Shown here one piece after another: positions 18,344-26,957 of a stretch of 64,000 nt of DNA (within the stretch, counting starts at the first letter, position 1; every line of letters starts with the position of its first letter). Made by a program: the position numbers and the translations under genes. The DNA is from Astrobacterium formosum (GTDB taxonomy: Bacteria; Pseudomonadota; Alphaproteobacteria; Rhizobiales; Xanthobacteraceae). The DNA lies in contig JAVDCA010000005.1 of the NCBI GenBank assembly GCA_030848545.1, positions 213,896 through 277,895 on the forward strand. Direction: 5' to 3'. The notes under the pieces are model-generated. The model ran no database searches. It had not been told where the DNA came from and saw only the letters and a list, made by a program, of their open reading frames with translations.

Positions 18344-19897
18344 TCAGGCATTACCGAGCGGAATGGCGACGAAGCGCGTGCCCTGGCCGGATTTCACCCG
18401 CATCAATACGGTCTTCTTGCCGGAGCCGCGGGCGTCGGTGAGGGCCTTGCGGACCTCGGCCGGGCTGGAGACCGTCTTGCCGCCCACCTCCAGGATGACG
18501 TCGCCGGTGGAGAAGCCGTGCGTCGCCGCGGCGCCCTCGGGATCGACCCCGGTGATCACCACGCCCTCGCCGCCGGCGCCGGCGACGCTGCCGGCGGGAG
18601 CGAGCGAGAGGCCGAGGCGAGGCTCGTTGGTGGAGCGCCCGCTATCCTCGGAATCCTGGCCCTTGGAGGCCTGGCGGTCCTTCGGCAGTTCGCCGAGGGT
18701 GACGCTCACGTTGCGCTCCTTGCCGTCGGTGAAGACGCCGAGCTTGACGGTGGTGCCGGGCGCAACCGAGCTGATCCGGCGTGCCAGCATGCGGGCATCC
18801 TTGACGGGGTTGCCATCCACCGAGACGATGACGTCACCGGACTTGATGCCGGCCTTGGCGGCCGGGCTGCCGGACTGCGGCTCGGCGACGAGCGCGCCGC
18901 GCGGCTCCTTCAGGCCCAGGCTGTCGGCGATGTCCTGTGTCACCGGCTGGATCTGCACGCCGATCCAGCCGCGGGTGACCTGGCCCTTGTCCTTGAGCTG
19001 CGCCACCACCGTCTTGACGGTCTCGGAGGGGATCGCGAAGGCGATGCCGACGGAACCGCCGGACGGCGAGAAGATCGCGGTGTTGACGCCGATCACGTTG
19101 CCGTCGACGTCGAAGGTCGGGCCGCCGGAATTGCCCTTGTTGACCGGGGCGTCGATCTGGATGAAGTCGTCATAGGGGCCGGCGCCGATGTCGCGGCCGC
19201 GCGCCGACACGATACCGGCCGTGACCGTGCCGCCGAGCCCGAACGGATTGCCGACCGCCAGCACCCAGTCGCCGATGCGCGGGGCGGCGTCGGACAGCCG
19301 CACGAACGGCATGCCGCTGGCGTCGTCGAGCTTGATCAGGGCGAGGTCGGTGCGCGGATCGGTGCCGATGACCTTGGCCGTATAGGTCTTGCCGGCGTCG
19401 GTGGTGACTTCCACCTTCTCGGCCTTGTCGACCACGTGATTGTTGGTGACCGCGTAGCCGTCGGCGGAGATCAGGAAGCCCGACCCCTGCCCGGTGGTGA
19501 AGTTGCGCCGGCCCGGGCCGCGCTGTCCGGGCATGTTGTCGGGGCGGCCGAAGCGGCGGAAGAACTCCTCGAACGGCGAGCCGGGGCCGAACGGATCACT
19601 GTCGCGCATGGCGCTGGCGCGCGGGCCATCGGCGCCCATGCGCACCCGCACCGACACCACCGCCGGCTTGACCTTCTCGACGATGTCGGCGAATCCGGCC
19701 GGCCGCTGCACGTTCTGCGCGTAGGCGGGAGCCGTGAGCGCGGTGAAGTTCGTCGTCGGGCCGAGGCCGGCGCCGGCCGCCAACGCGAGGGCGGCCATGC
19801 CGGCGACACTCGACATCAGGGTGACGCGGCGGGCCGTCAGGAATCTGCGCGCCGCCGAGGTCTTGGTGGCGTTATTGGGGGTGGACGTGTCGCTCAT
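18344..19897 (-). CDS. Do-family periplasmic serine endoprotease (DegP/DegQ/MucD-like)
   Basis: A 517-residue protein from the ATG at 19897 (MSDTSTPNNAT, AGGA 9 bases upstream). It has an extended N-region then a membrane-targeting segment (SSVAGMAALALAAGAG, cleavage near APAYA). The trypsin-like domain carries the triad His154 (NNHVVDK), Asp184 (RTDLALIK) and Ser257 (GNSGGP). Two PDZ domains follow, roughly residues 290-385 and 415-510. It degrades or holds misfolded periplasmic proteins. It is upstream of the response regulator/kinase pair on the same strand, which suggests an envelope-stress locus, although the hairpins between them argue for separate transcripts. Which Do paralogue it is cannot be decided here. 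Confidence 0.93.
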   Translation of the reverse strand: MSDTSTPNNATKTSAARRFLTARRVTLMSSVAGMAALALAAGAGLGPTTNFTALTAPAYAQNVQRPAGFADIVEKVKPAVVSVRVRMGADGPRASAMRDSDPFGPGSPFEEFFRRFGRPDNMPGQRGPGRRNFTTGQGSGFLISADGYAVTNNHVVDKAEKVEVTTDAGKTYTAKVIGTDPRTDLALIKLDDASGMPFVRLSDAAPRIGDWVLAVGNPFGLGGTVTAGIVSARGRDIGAGPYDDFIQIDAPVNKGNSGGPTFDVDGNVIGVNTAIFSPSGGSVGIAFAIPSETVKTVVAQLKDKGQVTRGWIGVQIQPVTQDIADSLGLKEPRGALVAEPQSGSPAAKAGIKSGDVIVSVDGNPVKDARMLARRISSVAPGTTVKLGVFTDGKERNVSVTLGELPKDRQASKGQDSEDSGRSTNEPRLGLSLAPAGSVAGAGGEGVVITGVDPEGAAATHGFSTGDVILEVGGKTVSSPAEVRKALTDARGSGKKTVLMRVKSGQGTRFVAIPLGNA

Positions 19898-20097
19898 CTT
19901 TTGCAGTCCTCGAAATGCACGCGGGGGAGAATGTCGCGTGTCCAAATCCGTGATGGCGACAAGATGGGAGCGGCCGCCTTACGGCGTCCTGACGGCGGCA
20001 TTAAACCTCGGTAATGTTGCGCACCAATCCGATTTCAGTAGCGAAATCAGTGGCTTGCGCGTTCATCCCCAGATCGCACTACCGACCCGGAACGGCT

Positions 20098-20222
20098 CGT
20101 GCCCCGGGCGCGGCGCGGCATGAGCTCTTCCGCGAATGACGCGACGCAGAACCGGGCCTAGCTCCGAGCCAGGCCCCGGCTCTGCGCAGCAGCATTGCAT
20201 GCTGCAGCGCGCCCGGGGCACG
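20098..20222. repeat. 125-bp palindromic element, GTGCCCCGGGCGCG family, copy 1
   Basis: Outer arms CGTGCCCCGGGCGCG (20098-20112) and its exact reverse complement (20208-20222). Internal sequence includes GCGACGCAGAACCGGG and CCCCGGCTCTGCGCAGCAGC, a secondary inverted pair. The same element, with the same left arm and inner GCGACGCTGAACCGGGGCC, occurs at 51234-51353. The rest of the 362-base gap between the protease and the next gene (19898-20259) shows nothing recognisable apart from a likely promoter region near 19920-20090. Confidence 0.85.
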
Positions 20223-20259
20223 AACCGAACCGATCAGTCGGGAGGAAGACGAAAAGCCC

Positions 20260-21711
20260 TCAGCCCTTCGCGGCCGCCTTGCGCTCGCCATTGGCGGCGA
20301 GGTCGGCGGCCTTCGAGAGCAGCGCCGCATAATCGTTGCCGAACACCTTGCCGCAGAAGCGCACGGCGGCCTCGACCACCGACTGGCGGTAGGTGCGGTC
20401 GGAATTGGAGGCGGTCCGCAAGGCCTCGATCAGGCCCTGGATGTTGGTTTCGAGATAGTGCTGGGTTTCCGACCAGGCGCGCAGCGTCATCTCGTTGATG
20501 GCCAGTTCGCTGGCGAAGTTGCGGCAGGCGCCCAGGAAGGCGATCAGCGTCTCGGTGTCTTCCACATCGGTCTGGTCGAGGGTCGTGCCCGGAACCACGT
20601 CGCGGCTCGGCCGCATGCGCAGCAGCCGACGCACGCGCCCCGGCACCGATTCGACCTCGCTCTTGAGGAGGCTGGCGACGTCGGCGCGCACGGAAGCGAG
20701 CCGGCGCGCCCACGGGGTGTCGCCCGACAGGTCCATTTCGCTGCGCAACCCGCGGGCGAAATCGTGGATGTCCTTGATGAGCGTCGGGCGCGCCATGGCC
20801 TGGCCGCGCTTGAGGTCGCTCGCCAGCTGCCGCACCAGCCGCTCGAGCTCCTCCAAAACGATGTTGACCGTGAACGCATAGGTGGTGTCGGCGATGCGGG
20901 CCGGATCGTCGGTGTTGGCCGCCTTGACGGCGAAGCGGATCAATTGCCAGGCCGCCTGCAGGCGATTCATCACCATGACGGCCGCGAAGGTGAACAAATC
21001 CCGCTGCGATGTCGTCGCGTCGAGCAGCGCCTTGATGGCCGTGAGCTGATCGTCCGACAGATTCTTGATATGGCTGGGCAGGCGTCCCGCCACGGCGGCG
21101 AGCGGCTCGCGCAATCGCAGGATGGTGGCGAGCCGATGCACGTCGTCGAGGGCGCGCGGCGTGCCGATCTGCACCGCCAGACGGCGCCTGGTCTTTTCGT
21201 CGGCGCGGGCGGCGGCCAGAGCCGCCTGGATCAGGTGGATGACCCGGTCCTGGAAGGCGCGGGCGGCGGCGTCCGCATCGGACTCCTTCTCGGCCAAAAG
21301 GTGCCGCGACACTTCGTCGGTATAGGCACTGGCCTCGGCGGCGGCGAGATCGCGGCAGATCCAGTCCCAGATGGCGGTGAGGCAGGCGCGGGAGATCCGG
21401 CCCTGATGGGTGTATTCCGGGCTGTCGTCGACCAGGAAGGGCTCGACCGGCTGGAAGAACAGGCGGGAGGCATTGCCGACCCGATCCGGCTTGGCGGCCT
21501 TGGCGGCCGGCGCGCCCTTCTGAGGCGGCGCGCCCTTTTGAGGCGCCGCCAGGGTGTTGCGCAATTCTTCCAGGATCAGGTTGGTGCCCGGCATGCCTTC
21601 GCCGCGCAACACGCCGCGCTCGAGCTCCGCCATCAGCAGAGCACGGGCCTCCGGCTTGAGAACCTTGAGGTATTCGCGCAACTTATCAGCGTTCAATGGC
21701 TCGTTCGCCAT
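20260..21711 (-). CDS. Conserved-looking protein of unknown function, 483 residues
   Basis: Not recognised. From the ATG at 21711 (MANEPLNADKLREYLK; a GTG three codons upstream is possible) it encodes a soluble, mostly helical protein with no signal peptide or membrane segment. Features: a short Ala/Pro/Lys linker near residues 60-80 with the near-repeat PQKGAPPQKGAP, then a long helical region with motifs such as SPEYTHQGRISRACLTAIWDW and NNRLQ-type amphipathic helices, ending in a Lys/Ala-rich tail (NGERKAAAKG). Codon use looks like that of its high-GC neighbours, and the frame is long and clean, so it is very probably a real cytoplasmic protein. It starts 200 bases after the DUF1007 gene on the same strand. 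Confidence 0.75.
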   Translation of the reverse strand: MANEPLNADKLREYLKVLKPEARALLMAELERGVLRGEGMPGTNLILEELRNTLAAPQKGAPPQKGAPAAKAAKPDRVGNASRLFFQPVEPFLVDDSPEYTHQGRISRACLTAIWDWICRDLAAAEASAYTDEVSRHLLAEKESDADAAARAFQDRVIHLIQAALAAARADEKTRRRLAVQIGTPRALDDVHRLATILRLREPLAAVAGRLPSHIKNLSDDQLTAIKALLDATTSQRDLFTFAAVMVMNRLQAAWQLIRFAVKAANTDDPARIADTTYAFTVNIVLEELERLVRQLASDLKRGQAMARPTLIKDIHDFARGLRSEMDLSGDTPWARRLASVRADVASLLKSEVESVPGRVRRLLRMRPSRDVVPGTTLDQTDVEDTETLIAFLGACRNFASELAINEMTLRAWSETQHYLETNIQGLIEALRTASNSDRTYRQSVVEAAVRFCGKVFGNDYAALLSKAADLAANGERKAAAKG

Positions 21712-21910
21712 TCGGCGCACCGTAACGTCCAGGACTCCTCCGTGATAGCCGGTGGGACCTTAAGAACTCGTTGAGCGGGGGCGCCGGGGGCCCGGAACCG
21801 TCTGATTTCCCCGCCCCTTGAGCCGCCGGCAACGCCAACTCGGCGCGCGGGCTGCCGGTCGGGGCGGTGGCGAGGCTCGCTGCCATGACCGTCTTCCCCA
21901 TGACGAAACG

Positions 21911-22570
21911 TCATGGACACTGCACCTGGATCTTGTTGGCGAACATCTCGCCGTAGGTGTCGGAGGGATCGAGCGGATTGGCGTCGAGCTGGCTCAGCCG
22001 CAACTGCTCGGCCGCGGTCGGCTGGTGGGGCAGACCGACGGAGAGCCGGCATTGCGGCGGCGCACCGGAGAGCGTGACCGGCTTGTCCTTGGCGAGTTCG
22101 AAATCGACGAAGATGGTCGGATCGTAGACTTCGATCAACATCGTCTTCGCGGCCACCGGGGTCTTGAGCGGCAGCGTGAAATGCAGCGTCAGGATGGAGT
22201 CGTTGTAGTCGAGCCAGTAGTCGACCGGGTCGGCGAACACGGCCTTGCGGCCGTCCGCCTTCGCGTAAGTGAAGAAGTCGAATTCCTTCAGCGACGTGAC
22301 GTTGACCTTGGCGAGAGGCTTGAGTTCCTCGCGGGTATACTGCCCCTTCCTGGCATGGGCGATGCCCTGGAGCGCATAGGTCGAAAACATGTCGTCGAAC
22401 GCCCAGGTGTGGCGGATGGCGAACATGCGGCCGTCCGCCCCGTACTGGACCTCGGCGTGCATGGTCACCCACACATGCGGATGGGCGCTGGCGCTCACGA
22501 CGAGGCGCGACAGGAGGAGAAGACCAAGACCGGCGATCGCAGCGACCCGTTTCATCGGCGACACAGCCAT
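21911..22570 (-). CDS. DUF1007 family exported protein
   Basis: A 219-residue protein with a signal peptide (GLGLLLLSRLVVSASA, mature end beginning HPHVWV). The mature N-terminal HPHVWV and the YNDSILTLHFTLPL and VEVYDPTIFVDF-type stretches are diagnostic of DUF1007, a periplasmic family often encoded beside NicO/RcnA-type nickel-cobalt exporters and thought to bind metal through the N-terminal histidines. No NicO-type transporter follows here: the downstream 200 bases only contain a 71-codon open frame (21686-21901) without membrane segments. The protein may therefore be orphaned or serve a distant transporter. A second in-frame ATG at 22555 could be the true start. Confidence 0.85.
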   Translation of the reverse strand: MAVSPMKRVAAIAGLGLLLLSRLVVSASAHPHVWVTMHAEVQYGADGRMFAIRHTWAFDDMFSTYALQGIAHARKGQYTREELKPLAKVNVTSLKEFDFFTYAKADGRKAVFADPVDYWLDYNDSILTLHFTLPLKTPVAAKTMLIEVYDPTIFVDFELAKDKPVTLSGAPPQCRLSVGLPHQPTAAEQLRLSQLDANPLDPSDTYGEMFANKIQVQCP

Positions 22571-22635
22571 AGCGCCAACTGCGGCGGAACCACGGCGGGC
22601 GGGCGGTGGGGAATGACGGTGACGGTGCGTGGCGA

Positions 22636-22709
22636 GTAGGGCGCAATCGCGAAAGCGTATTGCGCCGAACGAAGATAGTGGCGGATCACGCTTCGCTGAT
22701 CCGCCCTAC
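22636..22709. repeat. Compound palindromic repeat between DUF1007 and the TA-like genes
   Basis: Outer arms GTAGGGCG (22636-22643) and CGCCCTAC (22702-22709) enclose two hairpins: GGCGCAAT/ATTGCGCC (22640-22647/22659-22666) and GGCGGATCA/TGATCCGCC (22680-22688/22697-22705). This architecture is that of a dispersed REP-like element. It lies just downstream of the small membrane-protein gene on the minus strand, where it could end that transcript. Confidence 0.8.
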
Positions 22710-22728
22710 GGACCTGGAGTTGGTCCAT

Positions 22729-23073
22729 TCAATCTTTGCGATTGCGCCCGAAAGCTCCTGTCAGCTGATCGATCAGCGGCGCGACTGTATCCACCTTACA
22801 TCGGTCAGCCATGATCACTACTGCAATAAGTTCGAAGGCGCCTATCACGACCGGAGCCGACCAGTTTTCCATGTTCGAAAAAATCAGCGCATCGAACAGG
22901 ACGATCAGTCCGACGAACCACAAGAATCGCTCTTCCAGGCCCTTGTTTTCGAGGTCCTGAACGCGCTGCTGCAGAATGGCTATTTGAGAATCCTTCGAGT
23001 CGACTTCCTCTGCGGAGTCGATGAGGGCCCCAATTCTAGGATCTGAATTCTGTGGTTCGCCGGTCGTATTCAT
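22729..23073 (-). CDS. Small two-helix membrane protein, candidate toxin of a Panacea-type TA pair
   Basis: A 114-residue protein from the ATG at 23073 (MNTTGEPQNSDPRIGALIDS). The N-terminal half is acidic and ends in a short coiled coil (SQIAILQQRVQDLENKG). Two hydrophobic segments follow, FLWFVGLIVLFDALIF (about 72-87) and APVVIGAFELIAVVIM (about 93-108). The start lies 38 bases inside the end of the upstream Panacea-domain gene, with no clear Shine-Dalgarno, so translation is probably coupled. Membrane proteins of this size are known toxins in Panacea-containing toxin-antitoxin systems. The toxin role is inferred from gene order and topology, not from sequence similarity. Confidence 0.65.
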   Translation of the reverse strand: MNTTGEPQNSDPRIGALIDSAEEVDSKDSQIAILQQRVQDLENKGLEERFLWFVGLIVLFDALIFSNMENWSAPVVIGAFELIAVVIMADRCKVDTVAPLIDQLTGAFGRNRKD

Positions 23074-23491
23074 CGAGAATAGCAGCGTTGGTGATTTTTG
23101 CCCCACGAAGACCCGGCCTATAGGCGTTCGCCCACGCACCGTGATCCCAATGAGTGATGGCGACGAGACGCCCGGCACTCAGCCCTTTGGTCGCATCGGA
23201 GGCTTCCTTTAGGGTTGCGTACTCGGGCGACACAGCGTCCAGCGCCGAAACCCAATGGAAAACGTTTCTGACGCGATCACTGCCGAACGGCTTGGCGCGA
23301 TGATAGACCTCCGGCAGCACGGGTCCGTAGTCCCATGCCTCGAAGTCCTCGCGAACCAGGGGCTGGCCGCGAGTCTTGCCGAGGTGGAACATGTGCGCAA
23401 GGTACAGGATTTTTTGAATCTCCAGATTGGAGACCGTCCAGTCCCTCATCTCGCACAAAGTTCGCGCTGCTGAGAGCGCCGAAACTGCCAT
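23036..23491 (-). CDS. Panacea-domain (DUF4065/SocA-like) protein, candidate antitoxin
   Basis: A 151-residue protein. The Panacea/DUF4065 signature is clear: an N-terminal helix pair with NLEIQKILYLAHMFHLGKTR, then FEAWDYGPVLPEVYHRAKPFG, the hallmark WxxGPVxPxxY-type motif. GGAGGACT lies just before the ATG, a strong ribosome-binding site, and the upstream 200 bases are AT-rich. The C-terminus overlaps the start of a small membrane-protein gene. Panacea proteins act as neutralising domains against diverse toxins, including membrane-active ones, and the antitoxin-first overlapping layout seen here is typical. An alternative is a phage-type GepA-like accessory protein. Confidence 0.82.
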   Translation of the reverse strand: MAVSALSAARTLCEMRDWTVSNLEIQKILYLAHMFHLGKTRGQPLVREDFEAWDYGPVLPEVYHRAKPFGSDRVRNVFHWVSALDAVSPEYATLKEASDATKGLSAGRLVAITHWDHGAWANAYRPGLRGAKITNAAILDEYDRRTTEFRS

Positions 23492-23697
23492 GCTAGTCCT
23501 CCACGGTAAGAAGATATAGCAATTCGACTTAAATAATCAAGTAATCACAGTGATCTAGCTGAAAGCCAAATATCTCCAACCGCCTAAGCTTTGGCCTTGC
23601 GACGCGATTTCGTCCGGCTTTGGAAGAAACCCGGTATCATCCTCAGCCGCTTTCACGGTAGCAGCAAGCCCGCAGCAATAGTTCCGGCGAGCCCCCC

Positions 23698-25071
23698 CTA
23701 CGCCGCCGGCAGCGTCAACTCCGCCCGCAGTCCGCCGATGGGCGCCGTGCCGAGGGTGAGCCGCCCGCCATAAAGCCCCGCGAGTTCGAGCACGATGGAA
23801 AGCCCCAGGCCCGAACCCGGCTTGCTTTCGTCGAGCCTATTGCCGCGCTGGGCGATCACCTGCTCGCGTTCGCGCACGTTGAGGCCCGGGCCGTCGTCGT
23901 CGACGACGATGCGCAGATGCTGCTCGTCGCGGCCCTCGCGGGGCGCCATGACGACTTCGATGCCGACGCGCGCCTGCGCCCATTTGCAGGCGTTGTCGAC
24001 CAGGTTGCCCAGCATCTCCTCGAGGTCCTGGCGCTCGCCGCGGAACTTGATGTCGGCGGGCACGTCGGTGTCGACGACGACGCCGCGGTGGCGGTAGATC
24101 TTGCCCATGGTGCGGGTGAGCGCGGTCAACACCGGCGCCACCTCGGTGACGGTGCCGACCACGGTCAGGCGGGCGGCGAGGCGGGCGCGCTCGAGATGGC
24201 GGGCGACCTGGTCGCGCATGATGTCGGCCTGCTCGCGCACCTTGGCGGCGAGCGGATCGTCGGGGCGCGCCGCCGCCTCGTTGACCATCACGGACAACGG
24301 CGTCTTGAGCGCATGGGCGAGATTGCCCACATGGGTGCGGGCGCGCTCGACGATCTCCCGGTTGGCGTCGATGAGCGCGTTGGTCTCGCGCGCGAGCGGC
24401 GCGATCTCGACCGGAAACTTGCCTTCGAGCCGCTCGGCACGGCCGGCCCGGATGGCGGCGAGGCCTTCGGAAATGCGCTTCAGGGGCGCAAGGCCGAAGC
24501 GGACCTGGAACATGGTGATCAGCAAAAGCACCACGGCGAGCATCACGAAGGTGATCGCCAGCGCCCGGTCGAAGGAGCGGGTCTCGTCGTCGATTTCAAG
24601 CGAATCGCCGGCGACCGCGATGAGGAAACGGCCGTCCTCGCCGAGGTCGACGGTGCGCTCGATCAGGCGCAGGCGCTGGTCCTCGGGGCCCTGCACGTAG
24701 CTGCGCCGCGTGCCGTCGGTCGCCATCACGATGCCCTGCTCGGCGAGCGACGGCAGGCCGCCGTCCCACAAGGAACGCGACGCCCGCACCTCGGCATTGG
24801 GGACGCCGAGGCGGGTGATCTGCCAGTACCAGCCCGACAGCGGCAGTTCGAACAGGGGTTCGCGCAGGGACTGGTTGCGGTCGGTGGCGTCTTCGGGCGC
24901 GGCCACTTCGGCAACAAGCGTGCGCAGATAGACGCCGAGCCGCCGATCGAAGGCGCGCTCGACCGCCTCGCGGTAGAGCGACGACAGGATGACGCCGGTG
25001 ACCAGGAGGATCACCACGGTCCAGGCCGTGGCGGACAAAAACAGGCGCAGCGCGAGCGAGCTAGCGCGCAT
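23698..25071 (-). CDS. PhoQ-like sensor histidine kinase
   Basis: A 457-residue kinase. TM1 is near residues 9-31 (LFLSATAWTVVILLVTGVIL), a periplasmic sensor of about 145 residues follows (VFELPLSGWYWQI-type, as in PhoQ-group sensors), TM2 is near 172-190 (ITFVMLAVVLLLITMF), then a HAMP-like linker, HisKA with the histidine in HVGNLAHALKTPLSVM, and an HATPase (NLVDNACKWA, DDGPGL, GSGLGLSIVLE). The ATG overlaps the last 11 bases of the response-regulator gene, so the pair is translationally coupled. The arrangement PepSY protein - regulator - kinase suggests sensing of metal or envelope conditions. Confidence 0.92.
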   Translation of the reverse strand: MRASSLALRLFLSATAWTVVILLVTGVILSSLYREAVERAFDRRLGVYLRTLVAEVAAPEDATDRNQSLREPLFELPLSGWYWQITRLGVPNAEVRASRSLWDGGLPSLAEQGIVMATDGTRRSYVQGPEDQRLRLIERTVDLGEDGRFLIAVAGDSLEIDDETRSFDRALAITFVMLAVVLLLITMFQVRFGLAPLKRISEGLAAIRAGRAERLEGKFPVEIAPLARETNALIDANREIVERARTHVGNLAHALKTPLSVMVNEAAARPDDPLAAKVREQADIMRDQVARHLERARLAARLTVVGTVTEVAPVLTALTRTMGKIYRHRGVVVDTDVPADIKFRGERQDLEEMLGNLVDNACKWAQARVGIEVVMAPREGRDEQHLRIVVDDDGPGLNVREREQVIAQRGNRLDESKPGSGLGLSIVLELAGLYGGRLTLGTAPIGGLRAELTLPAA

Positions 25072-25732
25072 CGGAGGGCGGCGTGAGCAGGTAGCCGAGC
25101 CCGCGCACGGTCTGGATCACGTCGACGCCCAGCTTGCGCCGGACGCGGCCGACGAACACCTCGATGGTGTTGGAATCGCGATCGAAGTCCTGGTCGTAAA
25201 GATGCTCGACCAGTTCGGTGCGCGACACCACCCGGCCGGCATGGTGCATCAGATAGGCGAGCAGGCGGTATTCGTGGGAGGTGAGTTTGACGGGCGTGCC
25301 GTCGACGGCAACGCGGCCGGTGCGCGAGTCGAGCCGCACCGGCCCGCACAGGAATTCGCTCTTGGCGTGGCCGACCGAACGGCGCAACAGCGCCCGGATG
25401 CGCGCCAACACCTCTTCGAGATGGAACGGCTTGGCCACATAGTCGTCGGCGCCGGCGTCGAAACCCTGGACCTTGTCGCTCCAGCGGTCGCGGGCGGTGA
25501 GCAGCAGGACGGGCATGACCCGGCCGGAGCGCCGCCACGCCTCCAGGACCGAGATGCCGTCCATCCTGGGCAGGCCGATATCCAGGATGATGGCGTCATA
25601 GGGCTCGGTTTCGCCGAGGAAATGCGCTTCCTCACCATCGAAGGCACGGTCGACCGCGTAGCCGGCGTCGGTCAACGCGCTCGCCAATTGCCGGTTGAGG
25701 TCGGGATCGTCTTCGACGACGAGCAGGCGCAT
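25061..25732 (-). CDS. PhoP/OmpR-family response regulator
   Basis: A 223-residue regulator: receiver domain with acidic residues in VVEDDPDLN, phospho-acceptor in AIILDIGLPRMDG, switch Thr in LLLTARD, and Lys in YVAKPFHLEEVLAR. The winged-helix DNA-binding domain includes LTSHEYRLLAYLMHH and SNTIEVFVGRVRRKLG. It overlaps the kinase gene by 11 bases and follows the PepSY gene by 34 bases, forming a three-gene operon. Confidence 0.94.
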   Translation of the reverse strand: MRLLVVEDDPDLNRQLASALTDAGYAVDRAFDGEEAHFLGETEPYDAIILDIGLPRMDGISVLEAWRRSGRVMPVLLLTARDRWSDKVQGFDAGADDYVAKPFHLEEVLARIRALLRRSVGHAKSEFLCGPVRLDSRTGRVAVDGTPVKLTSHEYRLLAYLMHHAGRVVSRTELVEHLYDQDFDRDSNTIEVFVGRVRRKLGVDVIQTVRGLGYLLTPPSDAR

Positions 25733-25766
25733 CTTTTCTCAATCGCTCCCGGGCCGCCGGAATGCC

Positions 25767-26105
25767 CTAGCGGCCGATCACAGTGCCGCTGTGGGCATCG
25801 ACCGTCACCCGCGCCACTTTGCCATCACGCAGCAGCACTGTCAGCAGATAGACGAGCTTTCCGCCGCGTTCGCACAGGCTCGCGCGCACCACCTCGGCGC
25901 GGCGGACCTTGGCGGCCCGGATCGCCCTGGCGAGCGGCACCACCTGACGGGAAGCGATCTTGGCGCGCCGCTCCTCCGGCGACAGGCAGCGGTTGCGTTC
26001 GGCGCCGGCTGCCGGCGAGGCGGCAACCGGCGGCCAGGCGGCCACCGCCGACCAGGCGGCCACGATGACGAGTCCGGCGATGACGGCAAGACGGGCGGAG
26101 AGCAT
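25767..26105 (-). CDS. Exported PepSY-like protein
   Basis: A 112-residue protein with an N-terminal signal sequence (LAVIAGLVIVAAWSAVAAW). The mature part shows the PepSY pattern: a helix containing VVPLARAIRAAKV and strands LVYLLTVLLRDGKVARVTVDAHSGTVIG. PepSY proteins are small periplasmic modules that often accompany two-component systems. This one is first in the operon with the regulator and kinase and may tune the kinase or a metalloprotein in the envelope. Confidence 0.8.
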   Translation of the reverse strand: MLSARLAVIAGLVIVAAWSAVAAWPPVAASPAAGAERNRCLSPEERRAKIASRQVVPLARAIRAAKVRRAEVVRASLCERGGKLVYLLTVLLRDGKVARVTVDAHSGTVIGR

Positions 26106-26181
26106 CGGTTCCTCAGCGGGACGATGTCTTGGTAGGACCGTACTGCGTCAATACTGGGGCAAGATACCCTTGGGGAAGTCG

Positions 26182-26868
26182 TCAGGGAGGCAAGTCCTCG
26201 AAGCCGGAAAAGCTCGCGAACCCGTCCAGGGGCTCGCGCTCGCTGCGCCAGGAATTGACCGGCGCCGCCTCGTCGGCGTGACCGAGCGCGATGGCGCAGA
26301 ACAGCATATGGGTCTCGGGCAGCTTCAGGAACTCCGACACGGTCCGGTGCCACAGGGTCCAGGCCTCCTGGGGGCAGGTATGCAGGCCATAGGCGCGGGC
26401 GAGCAGCATGACGGTCTGGATGAAGGCGCCCAGATCCGCCCATTGGGGCGGCCCGAGGCTGCGGTCGACCGACACGAACAGGCCGACGGGCGCACCGAAC
26501 AGTTCGAAATTGCGGGCGAACTGGGCGAGCCGCGCCGGGCGGTCCATGCGGGCGATGCCGACGGCGTGGTGGAGCGCGGCGCCGACTGCGAAGCGGCGGG
26601 TCCGGTAGGGTTCGTTCAGGGGGGAAGGATAGGCCGCGTATTCGGCGCCCTCCCCGTGCGGCAATGCGCCGTGACGGGGGCGGATGAGGCTCTTGAGCGC
26701 CTCGAGGCGGGGACCCGCGAGGGCGTCGACGCGCCACGGCTGCAGGTTGCCGCCGGAGGGCGCGCGCGCGGCGCGGTCGAGAATATCGCGGACTGTGGGG
26801 AGGGGAACGGGGGTGGGAAGGAAGGCCCGGCAGGAATACCGGGAGGCGACGGCATCACGCACGTCCAT
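26182..26868 (-). CDS. Nitroreductase family protein
   Basis: A 228-residue FMN-dependent nitroreductase-fold enzyme. Typical marks: SRYSCRAFLPTPVP at the start (the RxSxRxF FMN-phosphate motif), RAPSGGNLQPWRV (second FMN segment), DLGAFIQTVMLLARAYGLHTCPQEAW, and the C-terminal IALGHADEAAPVNSWRSEREPL. It resembles enzymes of the NfnB/PnbA type that reduce nitroaromatics or quinones with NAD(P)H. It appears to be a single-gene unit between the PepSY operon and the GTA/lysis block. Substrate unknown. Confidence 0.9.
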   Translation of the reverse strand: MDVRDAVASRYSCRAFLPTPVPLPTVRDILDRAARAPSGGNLQPWRVDALAGPRLEALKSLIRPRHGALPHGEGAEYAAYPSPLNEPYRTRRFAVGAALHHAVGIARMDRPARLAQFARNFELFGAPVGLFVSVDRSLGPPQWADLGAFIQTVMLLARAYGLHTCPQEAWTLWHRTVSEFLKLPETHMLFCAIALGHADEAAPVNSWRSEREPLDGFASFSGFEDLPP

Positions 26869-26957
26869 TTTTCAGAATCTCCGCAAACCAAACGACGGAG
26901 ACAGTGGAGCGGAAACGGGCACGAGGAAAGCGCCCGCCTCCATTTTTTGACGCAGCG

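Noticed and set aside
21686..21901. 71-codon frame after DUF1007 as a truncated NicO transporter
   Set aside because: It has no hydrophobic segments or NicO motifs, and it overlaps the start of the next gene.
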